From: Elmis aenea
Taxonomy: Eukaryota; Arthropoda; Insecta; Coleoptera; Elmidae
Assembly: GCA_947652605.1 (NCBI GenBank)
Contig: OX393579.1
Coordinates: 26,991,674-27,055,673, forward strand
Length of the DNA stretch: 64,000 nucleotides
Direction: 5' to 3'
Part shown: positions 1 through 10,542 of the stretch, piece after piece
Layout of the letters: every line of letters begins with the position of its first letter
Position numbering within the stretch: the stretch's first letter is position 1
Program-made: the position numbers and the translations under genes
The notes under the pieces: generated by a model
Seen by the model: the letters and a program-made list of their open reading frames with translations, nothing else
Told to the model about the DNA's origin: nothing
The model's database searches: none

Positions 1-558
1 CTACTTTCTCAAACAACCATTTATTTGCCTAAAAATACACAAAATAAATATTTAATTAATAAAATCTGACAGTTATTTTATTAAACAAGTGCAAAAAGTG
101 ATGTTTTGTTGTTCCACAATTCACGTGAGTACAACCACTTTATGTATGTGGTAAATACAATATAATATCTACAAACATAATGTAGTAAAAATTAAGTGAA
201 TTCCAAAAATGTCACAATCATCACTTGAATGTTAAATGTCGACTTTGCTCAGTTCATGGTTTACTATACAGGTTCAGAAGCCTTTTAAAAATCAGGTAGA
301 TCTAGACAAAAATTTCCACTGTAAGTAAAAAAATTAGCCCTGGCCATCTTTGTTCATATTTCACTTGGCCGTTCCAATGTCAGTAACAGAGTGGAATATG
401 AATGAAGTTGGCCATATCAGATCTTGGACTTATCACATTTGTGAGATAATCCATGGAAGTGGTTAACGACCACTTTATAGTAAACCGTGGCATGGTCGTA
501 AAAACTTATTTATAATTTATAATAAAATATCAAGTTTCCATGAAATTTGTTACATTAC
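1..558. other. TERT intron or downstream part, no exon recognised
   Basis: AT-rich sequence to the left of the last recognisable telomerase exon. I could not find the next TERT exon on the minus strand here, so the gene presumably continues off the window. Imperfect inverted copies of a 'ggtttactata' word at about 255-275 and 476-495 flank some 210 bp and may be an old small element, but the ends are not clean. Confidence 0.4.
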
Positions 559-859
559 CAACCTTAAACAATAATTTTTTACATAAGGTTTCATCATCTA
601 TTAATATATTATTAAGCCATGGTACATCTTGATGTCTAAAGTTTCGAAAAAAACTTTCATAAAGTACACACTCCAGAGAAGACCGGCTGAGGTATTTCTT
701 AACTATTTTATAAAACGATTTTCTATTTTTCTTGCTACCAAAGTACTCATTTGGTATAACTTTATCAAAAAAATGGAAAATTTGTACGTCATGTTTGTTA
801 GCCTTATTAAATGATTGAAGTGCTGATTTTGCTATCTTTTGAAACATTTTCTTGAACTC
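559..859 (-). CDS. Tert: TERT exon 3 (RNA-binding domain start)
   Basis: Begins after the acceptor ...GCTACAG at 860-866 and stays open to a stop at 530. The most likely donor is GTAATG, which ends the exon at 559; a GTTGGT donor six bases earlier is an alternative. It encodes about 100 residues including 'EYFGSKKNRKSFYKIV', the most recognisable TERT segment here. Confidence 0.7.
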
Positions 860-3041
860 CTGTAGCTACAAATCTAAGAAATTAGCTACATAATACAAAA
901 ACCATTATAACTTACTCTAGGATCCTGCGGAAAATCATTTATGTTTGCTTGTTTTTTGTTCGATCTTCTTAAAGGATAATATATATCCCGAAATGTCTGC
1001 TAAATAATAATAAATATGTTAATAGTACATAGATCAACTTATGTAATAAATTAAATAAAATCACTTTTTTAAACATATTTTATATACAGTGGATTCCGAT
1101 TAATTGACATACAATGGAACTAAATCACTTCTGCAAAATATAAAAGTTTACCCAATGAACTAATAAAACCCTTAGGTCCGATTGCACAAAGCAACACTAG
1201 TGTTAAAATATAAGTTGATTCCTAAAACTAGACAATATCAGCGCCAATTATGCTGCGATTTTGCCTAGTTCTAGGTTTAACATGATTTAATCCCCGGGCA
1301 GAATCCTAGCATTATTGGCGCTATTACCAATCGGGCCTTAATATGTTAAGTCTTCGGAAGAAAGGTATGATATAAAATAAAGGAAATGCTTAGTGTTTAA
1401 TGTTTGTATACAGGGTTCTCGTTTTTCGAGGGCCACTTTTTCATTTGATGTCGAATTTCATTTCTGTAAAAACTTTTTCATGACCACTTTTTGCAAGGAA
1501 TCAAAATCCCCAATTATATTTACCATACGACATTTCGCTTTTTCTAAACCATCATCAGGTCAATTTTTTCTTATGGACGCTAATCTGATTTTTTGTTTGA
1601 CCCATAAGAAATTAACAAGTTAGTACGTATAAAACAAAACGGAATCGGCACAACAATTAATGGCACCATTAAAAGTAAAATAAAAAGTGGCCATGTAAAA
1701 GTTTTTACAGATTTAAAAAAAGATTATAAGTAAAAAAGCAAAAAACGAAGTCATTTTTCATTTTTTTTTAATTTTTCAAAAACAGTTTAGGATATTTCAA
1801 ATCTGTTTTGATATTATTGATGAGCATAAAATTTAGCAGCTTTGCCAAATTTGAACCTACTCTCTATCTTCAGTAATAAGCGAGATCCCCATGGCCGCCC
1901 TCGAATTTGAATCACCCTGTATACAGGGTGTTTCTAAAAGGTTGTCCAAAAATTCTAGTGCTAATACTACGTGAAAAAATAAGAAAAAAAGTTCATATAA
2001 ACATAGGTCCGAAAATTCTTCCTAAGGGAGCTAGAGCCCCTCGAAGGAGGTGTTGAAAAAGTGGATTTTATTTATTATCTCAGGAATCCGTTGAGGTACG
2101 GTTATGAGACTTGGTATGCAGTTTAGTAGTTATGCATGGTATTATTTTACACTATTGACAAAATTATCTTTAAACCATAGGCGTACGAAAATGGACCCTA
2201 CCCCCCTTTTTTCTCATTATTTTTTTAATGTTTACTATTTACTCTAATTACGTTCAAGAATGTGATTGTACGAATAAAACTACCTTAAAAAGGTACTCTT
2301 TGTAATTTGCAATAGAACCAGCAGCTCGCCCATAAAATAAATGTATATCTCACATTTCTGCAAAGGTATACTGTTCCATTTTGGGTAACAAAATAAAATT
2401 TACACAGCTTAAGTCACGTAGTAATAACTGACATAAGCCAACCTAGATCAATGATAATATCACTTTATTAACCTTTCTGCTGCAACTTTTTTAAACCTAT
2501 TTTTCTTGAAGATGGTTGGTTCTATTGCAAATTACAAAGAGTACCTTTTTAAGGTAGTTTTATTCGTACAATCACATTCTTGAACGTAATTAGAGTAAAT
2601 AGTAAACATTAAAAAAATAATGAGAAAAAAGGGGGGTAGGGTCCATTTTCGTACGCCTATGGTTTAAAGATAATTTTGTCAATAGTGTAAAATAATACCA
2701 TGCATAACTACTAAACTGCATACCAAGTCTCATAACAGTACCTCAACGGATTCCTGAGATAATAAATAAAATCCACTTTTTCGACACCTCCTTCGAGGGG
2801 CTCTAGCTCCCTTAGGAAGAATTTTCGGACCTATGTTTATATGAACTTTTTTTCTTATTTTTTCACGTAGTATTAGCACTAGAATTTTTGGACAACCTTT
2901 TAGAAACACCCTGTATACATCAATTATTTAATAAATAATTAACTAAAATTAATGATAAATGCTACTATCTTATGATGTAACAGATTTGTTATTATTATTA
3001 TTATTTCATGCGATAATACTTACAGATTGAAGCGCCATCAT
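559..3041 (-). CDS. Tert: Telomerase reverse transcriptase, N-terminal part (partial)
   Basis: Catalytic protein of telomerase, which copies its RNA template onto chromosome ends in the nucleus. I join three exons: 3024-3041 (six codons, start ATG-ATG at 3041), 916-996 (27 codons) and about 559-859 (100 codons); both joins are in phase 0 with GTAAGT donors and CAG acceptors. The encoded block contains 'VIPNEYFG', 'FYKIV', 'SSLECV' and 'VPWL', which lines up by eye, from memory, with the N-terminal RNA-binding region of flour-beetle TERT (IIPKSYFG, FYKVV, SSFECI, IPWL). Like that protein it appears to start without a TEN domain. The reverse transcriptase motifs are not in the window, so the gene is cut by the left edge. 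The first exon is the least certain part. Intron 1 carries two TACAGGGTG-type elements. Confidence 0.72.
916..996 (-). CDS. Tert: TERT exon 2
   Basis: 81 nt, 27 codons in phase 0 at both ends, between an ...AGCAG acceptor and a GTAAGT donor. The peptide includes 'DIYYPLRRSNKKQANI', which resembles the basic N-terminal segment of beetle TERT (YYRLSLKSRQKAPKI in the flour beetle, from memory). There is an in-frame stop just upstream of the acceptor, so this must be a spliced exon. Confidence 0.6.
1173..1341. repeat. Degenerate small inverted-repeat element
   Basis: The left edge 'GGTCCGATTGCACAAAG' is roughly complementary to the right edge 'ACCAATCGGGCC', and the interior is partly self-complementary (ACTAGGC...GCCTAGT-like words). 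A similar left tip, 'GTTCGATTGCACAAAG', recurs at 53706. Probably an old MITE inside TERT intron 1. No target duplication could be read. Confidence 0.35.
1405..1921. mobile_element. Family A foldback MITE, damaged left end
   Basis: The right half (about 1650-1921) matches the right half of the complete copy at 13565-14368, including 'aagtggccatgtaaaag', 'ataagcgagatccccatgg' and the tip CACCCTGTA. The left half has the complementary 'gggccactttttcattt' but its tip is altered. It sits in TERT intron 1 and shares its terminal TA with the next element. Confidence 0.7.
1922..2915. mobile_element. Family b long palindromic element, TACAGGGTG tips
   Basis: A near-perfect foldback of about 1 kb: the arms (about 1922-2325 and 2517-2915) are inverted copies with very few differences, around a loop of about 190 bp. 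The tips are TACAGGGTGTTTC and GAAACACCCTGTA. It contains no reading frame. It abuts the preceding element with a shared TGTATACA junction. The high arm identity suggests a recent origin or arm conversion. Confidence 0.85.
3024..3041 (-). CDS. Tert: TERT exon 1, proposed start codon
   Basis: ATG-ATG followed by four codons (A-L-Q-S) and a strong GTAAGTATT donor in phase 0, matching the phase of exon 2. The frame stays open upstream for about 30 more codons to a TAA, but no acceptor AG lies close by, so I read that part as 5' leader. The assignment is by phase and position only. Confidence 0.45.
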
Positions 3042-3536
3042 AACACAACGAATATCGTCAGCAATACTGCGAACAAGTTGATACTCGTCTCCTCGGATGT
3101 TCAATCCACGTTCAATCAGTTTAAAATTTACAGGTTAGCCGTTAAGCACCGAAGAAGGCCGAATGAGCTAACGAATTTATTTTTGCTGTCTCGTTCAGAG
3201 AGGCAGAAAGCACTTGCGATAAGTTCTGTTTTATTACTGAAAAAAAATTATTTACTAAAGAATTCATTACACACACAGTTTGTATTTCTTTTTTATCATT
3301 TTCTTCATTAGCATTTTACAATAACGTTGACCGCCAAACTATGCAGTTGGCGGTTCAGTTGTACTTGTACAGTTGTACCAATACGCGTATTCATAAATTT
3401 GGCAGAAGTCCGTTTTTCTCTGAAAAATGTGTACATTTTTTAAATTATCATAAGTTATTTATTAAATTGAGATAGTTTTTCGAAATATTTGCACTTTAGG
3501 GTAAACTGAAAGTAAAATATTTTTATTTGTACTACG

Positions 3537-4158
3537 TACAGGGTGTGCAAATTTCGATGTTTTAATAGGGAATTGTAGGGAATCTCGGTAACTATAAGAG
3601 GTATCAAAAAACGGACAGCGCATCCTCGATTTTTTTTTTCGAGAAAAAGTTAATGGTGAAAACTAAAATTGGTTATCGTCTTTGTTTTTGTTTTCACAGC
3701 CTACTATAATTTTCTTAAAAAAAAAAAACTAAAAAACTTTCGCAACTTACATATTATTGAAAATAACTACATCAACACTTATATATTTGGAATGACAAAA
3801 AAATAAGGAATTTAAATAAGTCATAGCTAACTTTGGGTTCTATTTAAAAAAATACAACTTTATGTCACAACTCGAATTTGTTTTTTTTTTTTTAAAAATC
3901 GTCTACGCCACTGCATTCTCATTAAAAAAGTGCCTGTAGAACGTTATTTTCATAAACAAGTGAGATATAGTCATAAAACGAAAAGTCGAAAAATTGAGTT
4001 ATCACCGATAACTCGAAAACAAAAGACGATAATCACTTTTAGTTTTCACCATTAACTTTTTCTCGAAAAAAGAGATCGAGGATACGCGGTCCGTTTTTTG
4101 ATACCTCTTAAAGTTACCGAGATTCCCTATTAAAACATCGAAATTTACCCACCCTGTA
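3537..4158. mobile_element. Foldback element with TACAGGGTG/CACCCTGTA tips
   Basis: Inverted arms (about 3537-3690 and 4010-4158) share 'ggtatcaaaaaacgga', 'ttaatggtgaaaact' and 'ctcgagaaaaag' words. The middle (about 3730-3900) is related to the interior of family C (copies at 20150, 24172 and 62658), including 'acttatatatttggaatg'. No coding capacity. It lies between TERT exon 1 and the magnesium transporter. Confidence 0.75.
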
Positions 4159-5917
4159 CAAGCTAATTAAAATTCTATAGCCATGATTACTATTTCGTTT
4201 ATTGTTAGAAGCACAACATAGGTTTAGATTAGGCAAAGTTATTACAAAAAAAATTCAAATAGGACATTAATTTAACTTTTTTTCAAATACTGATAAAATC
4301 TTAAAAATACTGTTTTTTGCTGTTCCTACATCTTTTTCACTTACAAAAAAAAGAAATGTTGGGTAAATTTTATAACTAGACGTGGCACATGACGATAATA
4401 ATATACATATAAGAAAGCTGATGTGAATATAACGCAAGATAAGCAAGTTAGTGATAAATTAATAATACCGTTACAAGAAGTACAAAAATTAGTAATGTAG
4501 AAGTTTAAATAATTGTAAAAATATTTGTAACTTAAATAGTAAATAATAATTTTTTACAATATTTACAAAAACATAAAAGATATCTAAACTAAAACATGTT
4601 TTGATATTATTAATCATCAGAAAATTTAACAACTTAGCCAAATTCAAACTATGCTTTATCTCTACCAATAGGTGAGATCTCAATGGTTTTGTATGCACTA
4701 TATAAAGTTACATAGCTTTATATTTATTAAATTAAGTGCTTACTTTATTGTGAAATTAATCAAATAAGGAGTTGATAACTTTGCCTATTCTTAGATTACA
4801 CACAATAATTGAATCATCTGTGCAGCACTTACTTTAAAAAAAATTTAATTAGTAATTAATAACATTATATTGTGTACTAAGACTAAGCTACTAAGTTAAC
4901 TTTTTTAAATTAACTTTAATTATATTTTATTAAAAGTAATGTGCTGTAGTTTATAAATCATAAGGGACCAAATACATAAATAAACTAAAAATAAGAATCA
5001 AATCCAACGAAGTTTGCATAGTAGATTCTTCAACTTTTACAAAAACTTTTTTAGAACAAATCTCTAAGTCGATTCAACTAAAATTTGTGCATTAAGTGAG
5101 GAATATTACTTCTGATCACCTACAAAATACAATATTAGAGGAACTATCTCAAATTATCTCTTTACTTTGTTATCATCTTCAAATATTGCATTCGATACGA
5201 TAATTACCAATTGTAGCAAAAAAAATTAAACATAATTAATGAAGTGTGTGTTTCGTAAACTATTACTTATGTATTTGTTAACTTTTTAGCAGCAGCAACC
5301 GACAATAACAATTCAAAATTTAAAACTGAAGAAGATCCATCCATGATCTATCGGACAATTGACCTACCAATTGACTTTTGCACTACAGTACAAAAATTGG
5401 TAATGTACTGTTTTACACAAAATTTTAAGTATTTAACATTTACGAAAAGAATAAGGACTATATTGCATCTTTGTATAATTGTTAACAATATCACTTAATT
5501 CTCTAATAAAAAACAATATATTTTTTAAATAGATTTTGTAATAGTTAAAATATGTACACAGTTTTACTAACAGTTGTTATATTAATTGGTTAAAAAAATT
5601 TAAAAAACTTTAATAAAAATGATTTTTTTTTTAAGGTTTTGTCTAATTTCTCTCTGAGAATGAGAAATCCTTTAGCTAAAGTTTAGAAAAAAATGTTTTG
5701 TATCTAATAGTAATTTGTATCAAGGAATAGAGGTAAAATGAATCATAGTTCAAATGTTAATTAACTTTAATCTTCCATGGTCTGCCAAAGTAAACAAAGT
5801 AACGTGTCATCAAAATTAGATTAACATTTTAGGTGCACTGTTGCAGCGTATTGTTAACCTTGAAGCAGCTAGCATAAAGTTTTTAAATTAGTATAAGTTT
5901 TTTGTGAATTAACAAAT
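4159..5917. other. Intergenic region upstream of spict, no firm gene
   Basis: AT-rich intergenic DNA between the divergent TERT and NIPA genes. One stretch (about 5290-5400, plus strand) starts after TTTTTAG, stays open and ends at TTG-GTAATG, so it looks exon-like, but I recognise no protein in it. The sequence just before 5918 is presumably promoter and 5' leader of the transporter gene. Confidence 0.4.
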
Positions 5918-6155
5918 ATGAAAGTGGTTGAATCTGGCATATCAACTCCAGAAAGTGATTTGAAAGATTATTATGATCAACATGAATTTTATATAGGACT
6001 TGGACTTGCCATAAGTTCATCTGTTTTTATAGGATCAAGTTTTATAGTTAAAAAGAAGGCTTTGCTTCGTTTAAATCGCCCTGGAAATGTTCGTGCAGGT
6101 TCTGGAGGATTCGGATACCTTAGAGATTGGCTTTGGTGGCTCGGGTTTCTCACGA
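5918..6155 (+). CDS. spict: spict exon 1
   Basis: Codes for the acidic N-terminus and the first membrane segments up to 'WWLGFLT'; the donor is GAGTAAGT and the last codon is split after its first base (A|TG gives Met). Confidence 0.92.
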
Positions 6156-9100
6156 GTAAGTATGCGTTTTAATTGTGTGGGTGTATTGTGTTGTTATTAA
6201 CAAGTAGTTTAAAAAACAATTTTTGCAGTGGGTGTTGGAGAAGCAGCTAATTTTGCAGCATATGCGTTTGCTCCGGCTTCTTTAGTCACGCCGCTTGGTG
6301 CTCTTAGTGTTTTGATTGCTGCAATTTTGTCATCAAAATATTTAAAAGAAAGATTAAACCTTATAGGAAAGGTAGGTGTTGATTATCAATGTAAGATGTA
6401 GAGTTGATCAAAATGATTTATATTGGGTACTTGTGTTTGCTACGTGATGTTAGGGTTGCCATAAGTATTTATCACGAGACTATAAATTATAACTTTTTTA
6501 TTAAAATCTGTGGAGTTGACCTACTATGTATGATTGGATGAACGATTGATGCATACGGAATGCAGTATTTATATTGCAGACATTTTAGTATTTAATGGCA
6601 CGCGATGTCGATACTTGACATGCTTCTGCCAGTTGTCAGACGGACATAGTCCTGCTGGAACAAATTTATGTTATGCACCTGCACGTTTACGAGTGAACAC
6701 GAATGTTTGCGAAACATTTCTAGGCACGATTGCTAACCATTTAATACAATTTCATAAATCTGAACATTCTGCGTTCTGCTTATGGGTAGATTGAAACGTG
6801 ACTATTTTGTTATAAATCGGAACGTACGGTGATCCCATGTGATGTAGTGTATCACGCAGGGACAGAAACTCTAATTGAAAATCAATTCATCAATTCCAAA
6901 CCACAAATGTTTATGCATCTGTACTTTTTTTTAAAAATTATTTTTAATCGGAAGTAAACCATCATCTTAACAGATTTGTAACGGTAATATTTGGACAATG
7001 AATTTTATTTTTTTACCACACTGTACTAATGCAACCGAGAGGTCCCATTCTAACTTAGAGTTTTATTTTTAGTTGTCTAAAACTCCCCCAAACTCAAACA
7101 AACAAAAAAATTGATTATGAACCTAAACCAACTTGTAACTTAACTTTTCTTAATATTGTTGACATTTAACTGAATTGTATTAGTGTAGTAAAAAGGTGTA
7201 AGAAAGGGAAAAAGTCCAGATGTACTGTTTGCAATTTAAATCAGCGATTCTTAACCGGGGGACCGTGAAGGATTTTAAGGGAGGCCTCGAAAAATTTATA
7301 AAAGGTTTGTACTTTTTAAAATATTGAAATCTTAAAAAAAATATTTGTTGCTCCTTATTTTACTCGAACCATGGGAGATATCTTCTAAATAAATCGTAAT
7401 ATTTTTGTTACTACAAACTAGGGGGCTGCGACTACTGAAAGGTTAAGAACCACTGATTTAAATGGTTGTCACATTCATGTTTTTCGCTAAGTGCCTAAAT
7501 TTTTAAATATAACTCTTGTCACATGCTTTTAGTAAATAATGTTGACAAAAATAACCTACAAGGTGAAAAAAAGCAAAAAAAAACAGTTGAGAATGTTAAC
7601 CTTTAAGTAGTCGCACGGCGCCGCAGAGGCGCCAAGCGTTTTTTAAATCGTTGTTACATTTTTAATTATTTTTTTGTCACTAATATCTGTTTATGTATTC
7701 CTCAATTGTACTTTAAGGAATACGAATTATATAGTATTATTCATATTTCTCTATTTTACAGTCCGTAAAATGCAATTATGTGTTACTCGGCATGAACGCT
7801 ATCATTTATGCCCTAGGGCTAAAAATCGACATTCGCAACAAATTTGTTCGCAATGCCATGAAAATATTTTTTCAGAGCATACAAAAAAATTGTGCAGTGA
7901 ATGCTTTGCATCCAATGTTTGATTCGTATTAAAAATAAATTATTTTACGTTTTTACAGTTATGTTTTATATACAGATATATATTTTTTATATCTTATAAT
8001 TTATTTAGTCATTGTTATTCTTTTTAAGATTTAGCTTATATTTCATGAATAAATCAGTTTAACACATTTTTAAGATTTTAAGTCAAAAATATTGTTATAA
8101 AACACCAATGGTGCCTCCGAGGCGCCATGCGAGTAGTTATGTATACACAGTACACGCGACTACTTAAAGGTTAATGGTAAAGAGTGCTTAGTAAAATAAC
8201 AAGAAATTTAAGTAAATAAATATCTACAAACCAATACTTTTAGAGATACAGGTTCTTCAAGTAATAAACTTGCGATTGTTTTATTGTGCCATGAGATAAA
8301 ATGTAAAATTTGTTATTCTTTTGCCTTGTCGTGATTCCCAATACTTTTTTAATGCCATCAAATTCGCACCGTGGGGTGTATTTTCAGGAAAAACTGTTTT
8401 ATGCCCTAGACCAGGTAGTTTTTTTTTTGTTATGATGATACCCTTAAACGTTAAAGTTATTTAAATTATTTTGCAACTGTATTCTGTTAAATAAAGTGTT
8501 ACATTTACAGTTGGGTTGTTTCCTCTGTATTTTGGGTTCAACTGTAATAGTCATTCATTCTCCTAAGGAAGAAGAAATTAAATCGCTAGAAGTACTGATG
8601 GATAAAATTTTCGATCCTATTTTTATGCTATATGTATTTTGTATAACTGTTGTATCACTTTTGATAGTGTTTTATTACGGACCAAAATATGGTAGACAAA
8701 ATGTTGTTGTGTATATAATTATATGTTCTGCGGTGGGTAGTTTAAGTGTTATGGCATGTAAAGGTTTAGGTATTGTTTTAAAAGAGAGTTTTTCTGGCAA
8801 TAGAGAAGATTTTGAAAATTGGTTTACCTATGTTATCTGTGCTTCTTTGGTTTTGTGTGTATGTGTGCAGATGAATTATTTAAATAAAGCTTTAGATTTG
8901 TTTAATACAAGTATTGTTACGCCAATATATTATGTTTTCTTTACGACTTTAGTTATTGTAGCTTCTACAATTTTATTTAGAGAATGGCAGCATTTAAGTG
9001 GTGAAGATATTTTGGGAAATGTTTGTGGTTTTCTCATAGTAATTGTGGCAATATTTTTGTTACATGCTTTCAGAGATATGAACATAAGTTTGGCTGATGT

Positions 9101-9206
9101 TAAAGCTATGTTAAGACCAAGACCAGAAACTCAAGCTACTAGTCTAGACAGACACGAATATTGTAGAGCAAACTACGGCAGTAACTCGTTCACCAGAAAT
9201 GTATGA
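5918..9206 (+). CDS. spict: NIPA/spichthyin-type magnesium transporter, complete
   Basis: Membrane Mg2+ transporter of the NIPA family (in flies the homologue spichthyin acts on endosomes and restrains BMP signalling). Exons 5918-6155, 6229-6371 and 8511-9206 join in frame (phases 1 and 0) to 358 residues, close to human NIPA2 at about 360. Hallmarks: '[17 protein letters not shown]' in the first membrane segment, '[20 protein letters not shown]' with 'GALSV' next to it, '[16 protein letters not shown]', '[20 protein letters not shown]' and '[10 protein letters not shown]'. Most of the chain is hydrophobic, as expected for about nine membrane helices. The start is the first ATG of an open exon with an early acidic segment. 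Intron 2 (2.1 kb) holds a hAT-like and a piggyBac-derived insertion. NIPA1-4 cannot be told apart reliably; NIPA2 fits best. Confidence 0.93.
6229..6371 (+). CDS. spict: spict exon 2
   Basis: 143 nt after TTTTTGCAG and before AAG-GTAGGT. It encodes '[16 protein letters not shown]' through 'ERLNLIGK', the most conserved NIPA stretch, and is too short to stand out as an open frame. Confidence 0.93.
7242..7455. mobile_element. hAT-like MITE, 214 bp
   Basis: The tips CAGCGATTCTTAACC and GGTTAAGAACCACTG are inverted copies, flanked on both sides by the 8-bp duplication ATTTAAAT (7234-7241 and 7456-7463). Length and tips match the shell of the nested element at 24078-26128. Assignment to hAT rests on the 8-bp target and the CAG tips. 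Confidence 0.85.
7600..8170. mobile_element. piggyBac internal-deletion derivative
   Basis: The tips CCTTTAAGTAGTCGC and GCGACTACTTAAAGG are flanked by TTAA at 7596-7599 and 8171-8174. A subterminal inverted pair (GAGGCGCCAAGCG / ATGCGAGTAG with GGTGCCTCCGAGGCGCC) lies inside each end. Only the 3' end of the transposase survives (see 7760-7922). Confidence 0.88.
7760..7922 (+). pseudogene. piggyBac transposase C-terminal cysteine-rich domain
   Basis: The reading frame encodes '[20 protein letters not shown]' and then '[10 protein letters not shown]' before a stop, the cysteine/histidine-rich domain found at the C-terminus of piggyBac transposases, which binds the element ends. The catalytic DDD domain is missing, so no transposition activity is expected. 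A TTTTACAG just upstream of TCCGTAAAATG could act as a splice acceptor, so this domain could in principle be spliced into a transcript of the host intron. That is speculation. Confidence 0.75.
8511..9206 (+). CDS. spict: spict exon 3 with stop codon
   Basis: 231 codons plus stop, beginning [12 protein letters not shown] after ACATTTACAG in phase 0. It encodes the C-terminal half with membrane helices and the conserved '[12 protein letters not shown]', ending in a short hydrophilic tail. Confidence 0.94.
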   Translation: MGCFLCILGSTVIVIHSPKEEEIKSLEVLMDKIFDPIFMLYVFCITVVSLLIVFYYGPKYGRQNVVVYIIICSAVGSLSVMACKGLGIVLKESFSGNREDFENWFTYVICASLVLCVCVQMNYLNKALDLFNTSIVTPIYYVFFTTLVIVASTILFREWQHLSGEDILGNVCGFLIVIVAIFLLHAFRDMNISLADVKAMLRPRPETQATSLDRHEYCRANYGSNSFTRNV

Positions 9207-9355
9207 TACGAGTTAAAAAATGTTTAATTGATTAAATATTATAATTACTTAAATTCACTGTTAAACAGATACCTAATTGTATTTTTGCAAGTATAGCCAA
9301 TTCTTTCCTGTAAAATATTATCATAGTAAGTTAGAACAGAAAGAGACTAAGTCAT

Positions 9356-9361
9356 AATAAA
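9356..9361 (+). terminator. Candidate polyadenylation signal of spict
   Basis: AATAAA 150 nt after the stop codon, the first canonical signal downstream. Other copies follow, so a longer 3' end is possible. Confidence 0.5.
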
Positions 9362-9652
9362 GAAAAAGAACTTAAGCTAACACTTTTATTGTATATAATT
9401 CTACCATGACCCAGTGTTAAAATGAATTATTGTTGAGTTACATGTTAAAATTATTTATTTGGCTACATCTTCCCACATAAAAAACTTGGAAGTTGTGAGT
9501 TGTTATACAAAAAAAATTATGTAGTAAATTTGGATTATCATTGGTTAATTTTAGGTATTTTTGTATGAATATTATGTAGTCCACCTGAAACTTGAAGGAA
9601 TATTTTTCTTTTGAATGATCTCTTCAACAGATGGTTTATTTGAGCAGAATAA

Positions 9653-10542
9653 CCCTATACTTCCCAAGTTCAAGACTCAATATAGAAATCTCACTTAAGA
9701 ACCACAAAGCCGGTTAAATTGGGGCAGAGTTGCGTAAGTTTGTGCTGAATTTAAATGTAACCATGAAATTATCAAAGTTTTCTTTGTGTAAAAGTTATTC
9801 ATGAAAAATTAAACAACTTTATTTTTGTTTTTCCTTTACATTTTTTACTTTCAAAGATATCAAAATAGGAACCTTCTTTTAAACCAAGTTGGTATTCTTT
9901 ATTTGTTGATATTAAACTTTCGTGTTAGACGTTGTTTTATTTTTGACTGTCATCAACTTGGTTTTTTCTTTTGAGTGCAATGTTCTGCATTAATAGGTAG
10001 TACTAAAAGTTCTGAATACAGTGATATAACATGGGTGCAGTTCAAAAAGTAATTGCAAGAATACAAAAATAGCAATTTTTTATATCAGCATTTCTATGAA
10101 TAACAAAACTTATGCAAAGTGAAATAAATTTTATGAGTATTGTTATTATTTTTAAGAAATTACCATAATAAGCATCTTGTCTTAAAACTTTTATTTAATA
10201 TGAGAAGGTTGAATTTAGAATTGTGGCTTTACAAGACACATTTACAAATAAGACTGACCATTACATCATATTTTTATTACATCTATTTTTTAAATTGTAG
10301 AGCTATAATTTGCATATTGTTAGTACAATTACTTTAAAAATATTGGTAACAGTCGTAAACCTTGGCAATTTATTAAAGTTTCTTCTAGACAACTTTTTAA
10401 TTAAGAAGACCATGGCATTATTTATTTCAAATTAACAATAATCACAAAATTTCACAACTTTGCTCCAATTTAACCAATTTTGAAGCTCTTAAGATAAGCG
10501 ATATTCGCATACTGAAACTCGAATTTGGGACACCCTGTACAT
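9653..10542. mobile_element. Family D foldback element, decayed
   Basis: The right end 'gctcttaagataagcg ... ACACCCTGTA' matches the right end of the copy ending at 60606. The left end (about 9653-9760) has the complementary 'cacttaagaaccacaaagc' and 'gcagagttgcgtaagtt' but a worn tip. Short open frames inside it are not gene-like. Confidence 0.65.

Larger units (their letters stand above)
6372..8510. other. spict: spict intron 2
   Basis: A 2.1-kb intron bounded by GTAGGT and ACATTTACAG. It contains a 214-bp hAT-like element and a 571-bp piggyBac derivative (listed separately). A plus-strand open frame at 6534-6794 shows no recognisable domain and I take it to be chance. Confidence 0.8.

Noticed and set aside
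3042..3140. Upstream continuation of the TERT exon 1 frame (about 30 codons)
   Set aside because: The frame is closed by a TAA near 3138 and there is no nearby acceptor; treated as 5' leader, though the peptide looks protein-like.
6534..6794. 86-codon frame in spict intron 2
   Set aside because: No domain, no splice sites that fit, and spict is complete without it.
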